Positions 7,072 to 13,127 of a stretch of 14,363 nt of DNA are shown in pieces. The position numbers were made by a program, and so were the translations under genes. The DNA is from JAYQUR01 sp038133505 (GTDB lineage Bacteria > Pseudomonadota > Alphaproteobacteria > MPNO01 > UBA830): positions 1 to 14,363 of the forward strand of contig JAYPTI010000085.1 of NCBI GenBank assembly GCA_038133505.1. Reading direction: 5' to 3'. The stretch's first letter is position 1, and each line of letters opens with the position of its first letter. The notes under the pieces are model-generated. The model was not told the DNA's origin. It was given only the letters and a program-made list of their open reading frames with translations, and ran no database searches.

Positions 7072-7491
7072 TCATTTGCCGAACGCGACTGCGAGCGCGG
7101 TAACCGCCGCGATGACCGCCGCCATTACCGACACGTAATTCGTCCATTTCACCTGACGGCCTGATTGCTCATGCTCGGTCATGCGGTGAACGAAATCGAG
7201 CACCATCTGCATCCGGTCCGTCGTCAGCAGCGCGATGCTTTTCGGTTCCTGGCCGCGGCCTTCGCGCCGCGCATAGCGCGCCTGCAGCGAATAGCGGTAC
7301 TGGCCTTTCTCATCCGTGCCGGGGGAGCGGCGATAGATGCTCGGAAAGCCTTCGAACACGGCGCGGAGCCGGTCTTCGTCGACGGAAATCTCCTTCGCGA
7401 GGCCGCCGGGCGTCCGCGCCCAGTAATCCGCATGCGTGCCGAGATAGAGGATCGACGAGACGAGATAGTCGATGTTTTCCGAGTATTTCAT
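7072..7491 (-). CDS. Small tail-anchored membrane protein of unknown function
   Basis: 139 residues from ATG 7489-7491, preceded by a purine-rich AGGGGGCAGG; a longer start at 7533 would overlap the amidohydrolase and is less likely. I do not recognise a named family. The N-terminal part (about 1-75: ENIDYLVSSILYLGTHADYW, then a stretch with VDEDRLRAVFEGFPSIYRRS) has the helix-helix-helix then 'YSLQARYARR' strand look of a winged-helix fold. A helical segment (about 88-115) follows, and the protein ends in one hydrophobic helix (about 119-137) and GK, so it is likely anchored in the inner membrane with the rest in the cytoplasm. It lies 22 bases after the amidohydrolase stop and 25 before the ABM gene, so it is probably co-transcribed with both. 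No catalytic residues are evident. Confidence 0.7.
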   Translation of the reverse strand: MKYSENIDYLVSSILYLGTHADYWARTPGGLAKEISVDEDRLRAVFEGFPSIYRRSPGTDEKGQYRYSLQARYARREGRGQEPKSIALLTTDRMQMVLDFVHRMTEHEQSGRQVKWTNYVSVMAAVIAAVTALAVAFGK

Positions 7492-7513
7492 GCCTGCCCC
7501 CTGCCGGTTCCGG

Positions 7514-8869
7514 TCAACGCCCGATCGCCGCATCCAGCTCGCGGTAATCCGGCACGACCGCGTCGATGGCTTTTCCGCTGCGGATCACCGTCCGGTCGCG
7601 CTGCGGCCGTGCGAGGAACTCGCTCCAGTCGCGCGCGCGGAACAGGATCATGTCGGCGGGCCCGCCCGCGGCGAGCCTTCCGACGTCTCCTGCGCCCATC
7701 GTATCGGCGGGCGTGCGCGCGACCGCCGCCGGCCAGTCGCCGACCGGATGGTCGAGCTGGGCGATGCGCACCGCCTGCGTGAACACCTCCGTCATGTCGA
7801 GATCGCCCCACGCGTAGAACGGATCGCGCGTATTGTCGCTGGAAACCGCGACCGGAATGCCGCGCGCCTTCATCTCGTGCAGGATCGTCACCCCGCGCCA
7901 CCGCGGCGTGCGCCTTTGAGAATTGCGCGGGGCGTTGGCGTCGGGGGGCGTGGGCGAGCGGTCCTGCAGATACATGTTGCACATCGGGAGGGCGGCGACG
8001 CGCATCTGCGCCTCCGCCGCCAGATCGAGGGCGCGGTCGATCTCGTCGTCGGACCGCAGCGCCAGCGCGCAGCAATGGCCGACGTTGACCGGCCGGCCGT
8101 ATCTGTTGCGGATCAGCGCCTCGGCGATGGCATCGAACGATTTTGCTTCCGGGTCGGTCATCTCGTCGACATGGAAGTCCAGCTCGAGGTCGCGCTCGAT
8201 GGCGAGCCGGATCACCTTGTCGAGCAGCGCGTCGGTGTTTTTCTGGATATTGAGAACCGCGCCGAGAATGCCGCCCGCCGCTTTCACCCGGTCCGCGATC
8301 GAGACCGCGAAGCCGTCGTCCTCGTAGGCCGGGAGGATGTCGAGCGCCGAGGCCTGGAGCGCGATGCGGCCCTTCCACTCGGCCCGCAGCTCTTCGAAGA
8401 CCGGCCACGAGATCGCATCCTGCGGCGGCGTCGAATCGAGATGCGTGCGGATCGCCGCGGTGCCGTGGGCGTACGCGCAGCGCAACGCGAAATCCATGCG
8501 CGCCCGCACGTCGCCGGCGCTCCAGCTCTGCGCGCGGTCGGCGGCGACGGCCGAGATCGCGCCGGGCCGCGTCCCGTCGGGGTTCGGCGTGCGCGGCCAG
8601 ATATGGCCCTTGTCGAGATGGGTATGCACGTCGGCGAAACAGGGGAGGACCATGCCGTCGTCGAGATCGACCTCGGTGAGGCCTTCCACGGTCAGGTTTC
8701 CCTGCGCGCCCATCGCCTCGATCCGGCCGTCCCGTAGCGCAATGTCGAGCCGGGTCAGCCCGTCCGCGTCCACGGCCGCGGCTTCCGGCAGCCCGTCGAC
8801 CGCGCAGGCGGGGACGGTCGCGTTCCGGAGAAGCGCGTCGCCGTCGGGCACATCGGGAAGGGCTGTCAT
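7514..8869 (-). CDS. Amidohydrolase, cytosine-deaminase-like
   Basis: 451 residues from ATG 8867-8869; a TTG six codons earlier (8887) is possible, but neither start has a strong ribosome site. It is a metal-dependent TIM-barrel hydrolase. Metal and catalytic residues follow the E. coli CodA pattern: His82 and His84 (HTHLDK), His233 and Glu236 (DFHVDE), His265 (GHCCAL), Asp345 (SSDNTRDPF). The His233-His265 spacing of 32 equals that of CodA His214-His246. The 'DPFYAWGDLDM' stretch also resembles CodA. However, the CodA 'FPQEG' loop with the cytosine-binding Gln is here 'ALDILP', and the residue after the catalytic Asp is Asn rather than Asp, so the substrate is probably another cyclic amide, imine or N-heterocycle. 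There is an insert of about 13 residues (around 305-320, Pro/Arg rich). It is first in the minus-strand run and divergent from the CoxL-like gene. Confidence 0.85.
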   Translation of the reverse strand: MTALPDVPDGDALLRNATVPACAVDGLPEAAAVDADGLTRLDIALRDGRIEAMGAQGNLTVEGLTEVDLDDGMVLPCFADVHTHLDKGHIWPRTPNPDGTRPGAISAVAADRAQSWSAGDVRARMDFALRCAYAHGTAAIRTHLDSTPPQDAISWPVFEELRAEWKGRIALQASALDILPAYEDDGFAVSIADRVKAAGGILGAVLNIQKNTDALLDKVIRLAIERDLELDFHVDEMTDPEAKSFDAIAEALIRNRYGRPVNVGHCCALALRSDDEIDRALDLAAEAQMRVAALPMCNMYLQDRSPTPPDANAPRNSQRRTPRWRGVTILHEMKARGIPVAVSSDNTRDPFYAWGDLDMTEVFTQAVRIAQLDHPVGDWPAAVARTPADTMGAGDVGRLAAGGPADMILFRARDWSEFLARPQRDRTVIRSGKAIDAVVPDYRELDAAIGR

Positions 8870-8894
8870 CGTCGGTCGCACCCGCAAGGAGAAT

Positions 8895-8919
8895 GACGGT
8901 GCGCGAGTCGCACTCCGTC
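8895..8919. promoter_or_regulatory. Imperfect dyad in the divergent control region, possible operator
   Basis: GACGGTGCG (8895-8903) is mirrored by CGCAC...CGTC (8909-8919, with a two-base bulge) around a 5-base centre; the inner part TGCG-N5-CGCA is perfect. It lies between the start of the amidohydrolase (26 bases away) and a TAAAAT word, where a regulator could control both divergent genes. No regulator gene is in the window. G/C-rich DNA gives such dyads by chance, so confidence is low. Confidence 0.35.
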
Positions 8920-8936
8920 GTGGAACGTCCTAAAAT
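8908..8936 (+). promoter_or_regulatory. Possible promoter of the CoxL-like gene
   Basis: TAAAAT at 8931-8936 is the best -10-like word in this G/C-rich gap. At 17 bases upstream, TCGCAC (8908-8913) is only a poor -35 and overlaps the dyad. If used, transcription would start near 8943 and give a leader of about 105 bases containing two hairpins. This is inference from word matching only. Confidence 0.3.
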
Positions 8937-8946
8937 AGCACGAATG

Positions 8947-9027
8947 CGGGCCGATTGCCGCCTTCTGGCGGCAGGCGCGGCCCGGCACCCATCAGACACG
9001 ATCCGGCCGGACGTTTGCGTCCGGCCG
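8947..9027 (+). promoter_or_regulatory. Two-hairpin 5' leader of the CoxL-like gene
   Basis: Hairpin 1 has an outer stem CGGGCCG/CGGCCCG (8947-8953 with 8978-8984) and an inner stem TGCCGCC/GGCGGCA (8956-8962 with 8967-8973) closed by a TTCT loop. Hairpin 2 is a perfect 10-bp stem, CGGCCGGACG (9004-9013) with CGTCCGGCCG (9018-9027), closed by TTTG. Hairpin 2 ends 6 bases before the ribosome binding site and has no T-run after it, so it is not a standard terminator. Possible roles are mRNA stability, translation control or an RNA switch; I could not match it to the Moco riboswitch consensus from memory. Confidence 0.55.
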
Positions 9028-9033
9028 TAAACG

Positions 9034-9040
9034 AAGGAGG
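9034..9040 (+). promoter_or_regulatory. Ribosome binding site that decides the TTG start
   Basis: AAGGAGG, a full Shine-Dalgarno, stands 7 bases before TTG at 9048-9050. The longer open frame (back to 8955) lacks any such site, would run through both leader hairpins and adds residues not typical of the family, so translation most likely begins at this TTG. Confidence 0.85.
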
Positions 9041-9047
9041 CACGAGC

Positions 9048-11387
9048 TTGGGACAGTACGGTATCGGACAACCGGTTGCGCGCGAAGAAGACCCGTATCT
9101 GCTGCGGGGCGAGGGGCGCTACGTCGACGACGTCACCTCCGACGGCCAGCTGCGCGGCTACGTTCTGCGCTCGCCGCTGGCGCACGCGAAGATCAACGGA
9201 ATCGACACCAGCGCCGCCGAGGCGGCCCCCGGCGTCCGCCTGATCCTGACCGGCAACACGCCGGAGGTCCTCGCGCTCGGCCTGCAGCGGCCGATGATGC
9301 AGCGCAAGCGCCGCGACGGTTCCGACGCGCCGACGCTGGCGCAACCGCATCTCGCCAGGGACCGGGTGCGCTATGTCGGCGACTACGTCGCCTTCGTCGT
9401 CGCCGACACGGTCGCCCAAGCCAAGGACGCGGCCGAGATGATCATGGTCGAATACGAGGAACTGCCCGCGGTCGTCGGCACGGCGCAGGCGGTCGAGCCC
9501 GGCGCGCCGCAGATCTGGGACGAGGCGCCCGGCAACGAGTTCTTCGTCCACCAGGCGGGCGACAAGGCGGCGACCGACGCGGCGTTCGAGAAGGCCGACC
9601 ACATCATCAGCCACCGCATGGTGATCAACCGCATCACCACCAATTCGATGGAGCCGCGCGGCTGCCTCGCGGAATACGACACGCGCGACGACCGTTACAT
9701 CGTCCGCTGCACCGTGCAGGCGCCGCACCGCATCCGCGCCATCCTCGCCAGCCAGGTCTTCAAGCTGCCCGAGAACAAGTTCCGCGTGATCAGCGACAAC
9801 ATGGGCGGCGGCTTCGGCATGAAGGGCGGCTGCTATCCCGAATACATCCTGTCGATGGTCGCCTCGAAGATGCTGCGGAAGCCCGTGAAGTGGATCAGCG
9901 AGCGTTCCGAAGGCCTGCTGTCCGATGAGCAGGCGCGCGACAACGTCACCGAGGCCGCGCTCGCCCTCGACAAGAACGGCAAGTTCCTCGGCCTCCGGGT
10001 AAAGACGATCGCTGCGTCGGGCGCCTACTACAATTCCGAGCGCGCCGCCGGCCCGGCCGTCGGCAATATCGGCGTGCTCGCCGGCACCTATACGACGCCC
10101 GCGATCCATGTCGACGTCACCGGCGTCGCCACCAATACCATGCTGACCGCGCATTACCGCGGCGCCGGCCGGCCCGAGGCGGCCTACGTCATCGAGACGC
10201 TGGTCGATATGGCGGCGCGCGAGCTGAAGATGGACCCGGCCGAGCTGCGCCGGATGAACACCATCCCGGTCGACGCGATGCCGTTCAAGACGGCGCTGGT
10301 CTACACCTACGACTGCGGCGACTTCGAGAAGAACCTCGACGAGTGCATGAAGATCGCCGATTACGCCGGTTTCCCCGCGCGACGCGAGGCGGCGAAGGCG
10401 CGCGGCATGCTGCACGGCATCGGCGTCTCGAACACCATCGAGGCGTCGAACGCGGGCATGATCGAGACGGCCGAGATCCGCTTCGATGCGTCCGGCACGC
10501 TGACGCTGTTCATGGGAACGCACGACCACGGCCAGGGCCACGGCACGACCTTCAAGCAGATGCTGTCCGGCATGCTGGGCATGGATACCGACGACATGCG
10601 GTTCGTCTACGGCGATACCGACCAGGTCCAGTCGGGCACCGGCACGTTCGGCTCGCGCTCGGCCGCCTGCGGCGGCACGGCGGTGAAGATGGCTGCCGAC
10701 AAGATCCTCGAGCGCGGCAAGAAGATCGCCGCCCACCTGCTCGAAGCGGCCGAGACCGACATCGAGTTCGCCGACGGCGCGTTCTCGGTCGCCGGAACCG
10801 ATCGCACGATCTCGATGTCCGACGTCGCCAAGGCGGCCTTCCAGCCCGCGCGTCTCGGCGGCGACATCGAGCCCGGCCTCTACGAGACCGCGACCTACAA
10901 CGGCGGCATCTTCACCTTCCCCAACGGCTGCCACATCGCCGAAATAGAGATCGACCCGGCCACGGGCGTGACCGAGATCGTCAAATACAGCGTGGTCGAC
11001 GACGTCGGCACGATCATCAACCCGCTGCTGGTCAAGGGCCAAATCCACGGCGGCATCGCCCAGGGCGTCGGCCAGGCGCTGATGGAGGACATCATCGTCG
11101 ATCCCGGCTCGGGGCAGGTGATGACCGGCTCGTTCCTCGATTACTGCATGCCGCGCGCCGATGATCTGTGCTCCTACGAGATCGGCTCCAACGTCGTGCC
11201 GACGCCGACCAACCCGCTCGGCGTCAAGGGTGCGGGCGAGGCCGGGACGGTGGGCTCGCTGGCGGCGATCATGAACGCGGTCAACGACGCGCTGGCGCAG
11301 ATCGGCGCGGAGTATGTCCAAATGCCAGCGACGGCGCAGAAGGTTTGGGCGGCGATCGAGGCGGCGAAGGGCGCGGAAGCGGCGTAG
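9048..11387 (+). CDS. Molybdenum hydroxylase large subunit, form II CoxL-like (xanthine dehydrogenase family)
   Basis: 779 residues from TTG 9048. These enzymes bind the Mo-pyranopterin cofactor and hydroxylate aldehydes, N-heterocycles or CO. The N-terminal a/b hammerhead domain ('GxGRYVDDV' near 22-30, 'RSPLAHAKI' near 41-49) is followed by the Mo-binding domains: 'GGGFGMKGG' (253-261), 'AHYRGAGR' (368-375), a 'HDHGQGHGTTFKQM' loop, and the catalytic Glu731 in GVKGAGEAG. True form I CO dehydrogenase has AYxCSFR; this has the YRGAGR of form II/other hydroxylases, so CO oxidation should not be assumed. Length is normal. The FAD (CoxM) and 2Fe-2S (CoxS) partners that normally adjoin it are absent on both sides, so they must be elsewhere, or the enzyme uses another electron path. 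It is divergent from the amidohydrolase, suggesting joint control. Confidence 0.88.
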   Translation: MGQYGIGQPVAREEDPYLLRGEGRYVDDVTSDGQLRGYVLRSPLAHAKINGIDTSAAEAAPGVRLILTGNTPEVLALGLQRPMMQRKRRDGSDAPTLAQPHLARDRVRYVGDYVAFVVADTVAQAKDAAEMIMVEYEELPAVVGTAQAVEPGAPQIWDEAPGNEFFVHQAGDKAATDAAFEKADHIISHRMVINRITTNSMEPRGCLAEYDTRDDRYIVRCTVQAPHRIRAILASQVFKLPENKFRVISDNMGGGFGMKGGCYPEYILSMVASKMLRKPVKWISERSEGLLSDEQARDNVTEAALALDKNGKFLGLRVKTIAASGAYYNSERAAGPAVGNIGVLAGTYTTPAIHVDVTGVATNTMLTAHYRGAGRPEAAYVIETLVDMAARELKMDPAELRRMNTIPVDAMPFKTALVYTYDCGDFEKNLDECMKIADYAGFPARREAAKARGMLHGIGVSNTIEASNAGMIETAEIRFDASGTLTLFMGTHDHGQGHGTTFKQMLSGMLGMDTDDMRFVYGDTDQVQSGTGTFGSRSAACGGTAVKMAADKILERGKKIAAHLLEAAETDIEFADGAFSVAGTDRTISMSDVAKAAFQPARLGGDIEPGLYETATYNGGIFTFPNGCHIAEIEIDPATGVTEIVKYSVVDDVGTIINPLLVKGQIHGGIAQGVGQALMEDIIVDPGSGQVMTGSFLDYCMPRADDLCSYEIGSNVVPTPTNPLGVKGAGEAGTVGSLAAIMNAVNDALAQIGAEYVQMPATAQKVWAAIEAAKGAEAA

Positions 11388-11421
11388 CCCTCGACGCCGG
11401 GGGGCGTTCGCCCTATGAGTC

Positions 11422-11439
11422 GTCAAATTTTCCGACGGT
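11422..11439 (+). repeat. 18-bp exact repeat, copy 2, in the gap after the CoxL-like gene
   Basis: Identical to the 18-mer at 1519-1536 and in the same orientation. It occupies the 72-base gap between the CoxL-like stop and the end of the convergent double-YCII gene. It is followed by GGGGG (11441-11445) and CCCCC (11452-11456), a small hairpin with a 6-base loop and no T-run. A site between two gene ends is not a normal promoter position, which favours a dispersed repeat or structural site over an operator. Confidence 0.7.
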
Positions 11440-11459
11440 AGGGGGCGTTTACCCCCGCC

Positions 11460-12098
11460 TCAGCGCTGCATCAGCCCCACGGCCTTGAGGTTGGCGGCGC
11501 CGCCCTTCGTCCAGCGGTGGATGGCGGTTTCTGCGCAGAAACCCGCCCGCGGGCAGGAGTCGCCGGCGGTGAACGTCGCCCCCGTCGCGCGGGCGGGCGC
11601 GGCGGGGGCGATGCGCCCGGCCCAGTCGCCGCTCTCGTCGAGCAGCGCGCCCTGGCAGACGACGTGGGTGTCGAACGCCGCGCAGTGCGCCTCGTGCGCC
11701 GCCGCGACGTCGGGAGGCGGATCCGTGCCGGGGTTGGCGGCGGGGCAGTGGACGAAGAAGCGCGGCGAGTCCGCGTTTCCGTCGTACTCGAACTGGGTGC
11801 GGCCGAGATCGTAGCGGTATTTCGTCAACACCACGTCGGAAGAGACGCCATTCTTCGCGAACGGCTCGTCAAAGGCGAAATGGCGGGCCTCCGCGTCGTC
11901 CTCGAGCTCGACCACGTGGATCGAGCCGAGCACGCGCTTCGGGTCCGCATCGTAGAGCGCCGGGCCGCGGGCGAGCAGCCGGTCCTCGAACCGGTCGAGA
12001 AACGCCCAGTGCTCGTCGCGCAGCTCGAGCCGCTGCTGCATCGCGTCCGGCCGGTCGATGCCCCAGGCGAAATACTGCAGGTCAGTCGAATGTGCCAT
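11460..12098 (-). CDS. Double YCII-domain protein
   Basis: 212 residues. The first half (about 8-95) is a YCII-related domain: 'ELRDEHWAFLDR' with His30 and 'FDEPFAKNGV' with Asp77, the His/Asp pair seen in this dimeric ferredoxin-like fold. The second half (about 112-200) looks like a diverged second copy: 'AAHEAHCAAFDTHVVCQGAL', then a short stretch, then 'AGDSCPRAGFCAETAIHRW' in the place of the usual 'DPF-x-x-AGL' region. YCII proteins are thought to act as small dimeric enzymes or accessory proteins, with a few shown to act as dehydrochlorinases or muconolactone-isomerase-like enzymes, so no reaction is assigned. The gene overlaps the end of the cupin gene by 17 bases and has no clear ribosome site, so its translation is probably coupled to the cupin. 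It is last in a four-gene operon. Confidence 0.72.
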   Translation of the reverse strand: MAHSTDLQYFAWGIDRPDAMQQRLELRDEHWAFLDRFEDRLLARGPALYDADPKRVLGSIHVVELEDDAEARHFAFDEPFAKNGVSSDVVLTKYRYDLGRTQFEYDGNADSPRFFVHCPAANPGTDPPPDVAAAHEAHCAAFDTHVVCQGALLDESGDWAGRIAPAAPARATGATFTAGDSCPRAGFCAETAIHRWTKGGAANLKAVGLMQR

Positions 12099-12621
12099 CG
12101 ACGAGGACGAACATCATGTAGCAGTCGTCGTCTGAGCGGTTAGACCAGGCGTGGTTGGTGCCGCGCTGGACGCAGGTGTCGCCAGGCTTCATCAGCACTT
12201 CGGAATCGTCCAAGACGAGATAGATCTCGCCGGAGATGCACATCGCGAAGTCGATGGTCTCGGTCTTGTGCATCAGCGGATGCGGCGGCTCGCCCTGGTC
12301 GGATGCGCCCTCGGCGCCGATCGACGCGAAGCTCGCCTTTGCGGCTTCCTTGTCGACGTTGCCGATCCAGTCCTTCTCCGGCGGGAACTTGATCACGCGG
12401 AAGACCGAGCCGTTCTTGGGCGGCAGCAGGCCGATCTGGCGGTTCTTGACGGACTCCTCCTCGCCGAGAGGCTTGCAGGGCGCCTCGTCGAGGACCCACA
12501 TGTTGTTGATCTCGACGCCAGGCCGGTTGTCGGGGCGGAGGATGTTGGGGGATTCGCCGTCGGCGATCACGATGGCCTTACCGTTTTCGTCGTGGCCGGT
12601 GACGATTCTTCTGACGCCCAT
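12082..12621 (-). CDS. Cupin-domain protein
   Basis: 179 residues. The C-terminal half (about 112-172) is a single cupin barrel: 'HPLMHKTETIDFAMCISGEI' gives candidate metal ligands His114, His118 and Glu121; 'LMKPGDTCVQRGTNHAW' gives the second motif with His157. The N-terminal part (about 1-100) is family-specific, with 'GVEINNMWVLDEAP' resembling the lead-in of small cupins found in catabolic operons. Such proteins are often metal-dependent isomerases or dioxygenases, or act as ligand-binding accessory factors; no reaction can be assigned. The ATG is preceded by GGGAGA at about 10 bases and starts 3 bases after the YtoQ stop, so it is tightly coupled in the operon. It is soluble, with no signal peptide. 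Confidence 0.82.
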   Translation of the reverse strand: MGVRRIVTGHDENGKAIVIADGESPNILRPDNRPGVEINNMWVLDEAPCKPLGEEESVKNRQIGLLPPKNGSVFRVIKFPPEKDWIGNVDKEAAKASFASIGAEGASDQGEPPHPLMHKTETIDFAMCISGEIYLVLDDSEVLMKPGDTCVQRGTNHAWSNRSDDDCYMMFVLVDGTFD

Positions 12622-12624
12622 GTT

Positions 12625-13083
12625 CTAGAGTCTCCCTTCGATGACGTAATCCAGTATGCGCACCACCTGTTCTGGCGTCTGCGCGACCGCCAGTGCGGCG
12701 GCATCCACTTCCTTGAGGGCGTGCGTGTGGCCCTCGTCGTGCAGAGTGATCATCGGCTTGCCGAGCGCGGCGGCGAAGCCGGCGTCGAACGCAGTGTTCC
12801 ACTGCTTGTACTGCTCGCCGAAGCGCACCACGACGATGTCGGACTCGGCGATCAGGGTGCGCGTGCGGATGGCGTTCATCTGCGCGCCCTTGTGATCCTT
12901 CCAAAAATTGTTGCCCTCGGGCCCGAGGATCTCAACGCCGCAATCGTCCGACGAGTCGTGGTCCGTGACCGGGCCATGGAACTGCACCGGCAGGCCTGCC
13001 TTGTCGACGCCTTCCTGGATGCGTTCGCGCCAGTCGGTGTGAATCTCGCCCGACAGATAGACAGACCAGCTTTTGCTCGCCAT
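12625..13083 (-). CDS. ytoQ: YtoQ family protein (nucleoside 2-deoxyribosyltransferase-like)
   Basis: 152 residues from ATG 13081-13083, which has AAGGGAG 5-6 bases upstream; a second ATG five codons earlier (13098) lies before this ribosome site and is rejected. The start 'WSVYLSGEIHTDWRERI', 'GPEGNNFWKDHKGAQMNAIR' and the 'SDIVVVRFGEQYKQWNTAFD' region are characteristic of the YtoQ family. The fold is related to nucleoside 2-deoxyribosyltransferases, whose motif 'G-T-x-F-E-x-G-Y-A' carries the Glu nucleophile; here the equivalent is 'NTAFDAGFAAALGKP' with Asp100, so classical transferase activity is doubtful. The function of the family is unknown to me. It is the second gene of the operon, 44 bases after the HIBADH-like reductase and 3 before the cupin. 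Confidence 0.85.
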   Translation of the reverse strand: MASKSWSVYLSGEIHTDWRERIQEGVDKAGLPVQFHGPVTDHDSSDDCGVEILGPEGNNFWKDHKGAQMNAIRTRTLIAESDIVVVRFGEQYKQWNTAFDAGFAAALGKPMITLHDEGHTHALKEVDAAALAVAQTPEQVVRILDYVIEGRL

Positions 13084-13127
13084 AGAAGCTCCCTTCATGC
13101 CTGAAAAGGGCGGAAAACAAAGTATTT

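Noticed and set aside
8947..9027. Molybdenum-cofactor riboswitch before the CoxL-like gene
   Set aside because: Position fits, but I could not match the conserved bases or multi-stem layout of the Moco RNA; reported only as a structured leader.
9048..11387. Call as true aerobic CO dehydrogenase CoxL
   Set aside because: The active-site loop is YRGAGR, not the AYxCSFR of form I CO dehydrogenase, and CoxM/CoxS are absent.
7488..11426. 1312-codon open frame on the minus strand
   Set aside because: It is a shadow of the CoxL-like gene and of the amidohydrolase in another frame; no domain is recognisable and stops are rare simply because of high GC.
12151..13104. 317-codon open frame on the plus strand
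   Set aside because: It is antisense to the cupin and YtoQ genes and shows only mirror-frame composition.
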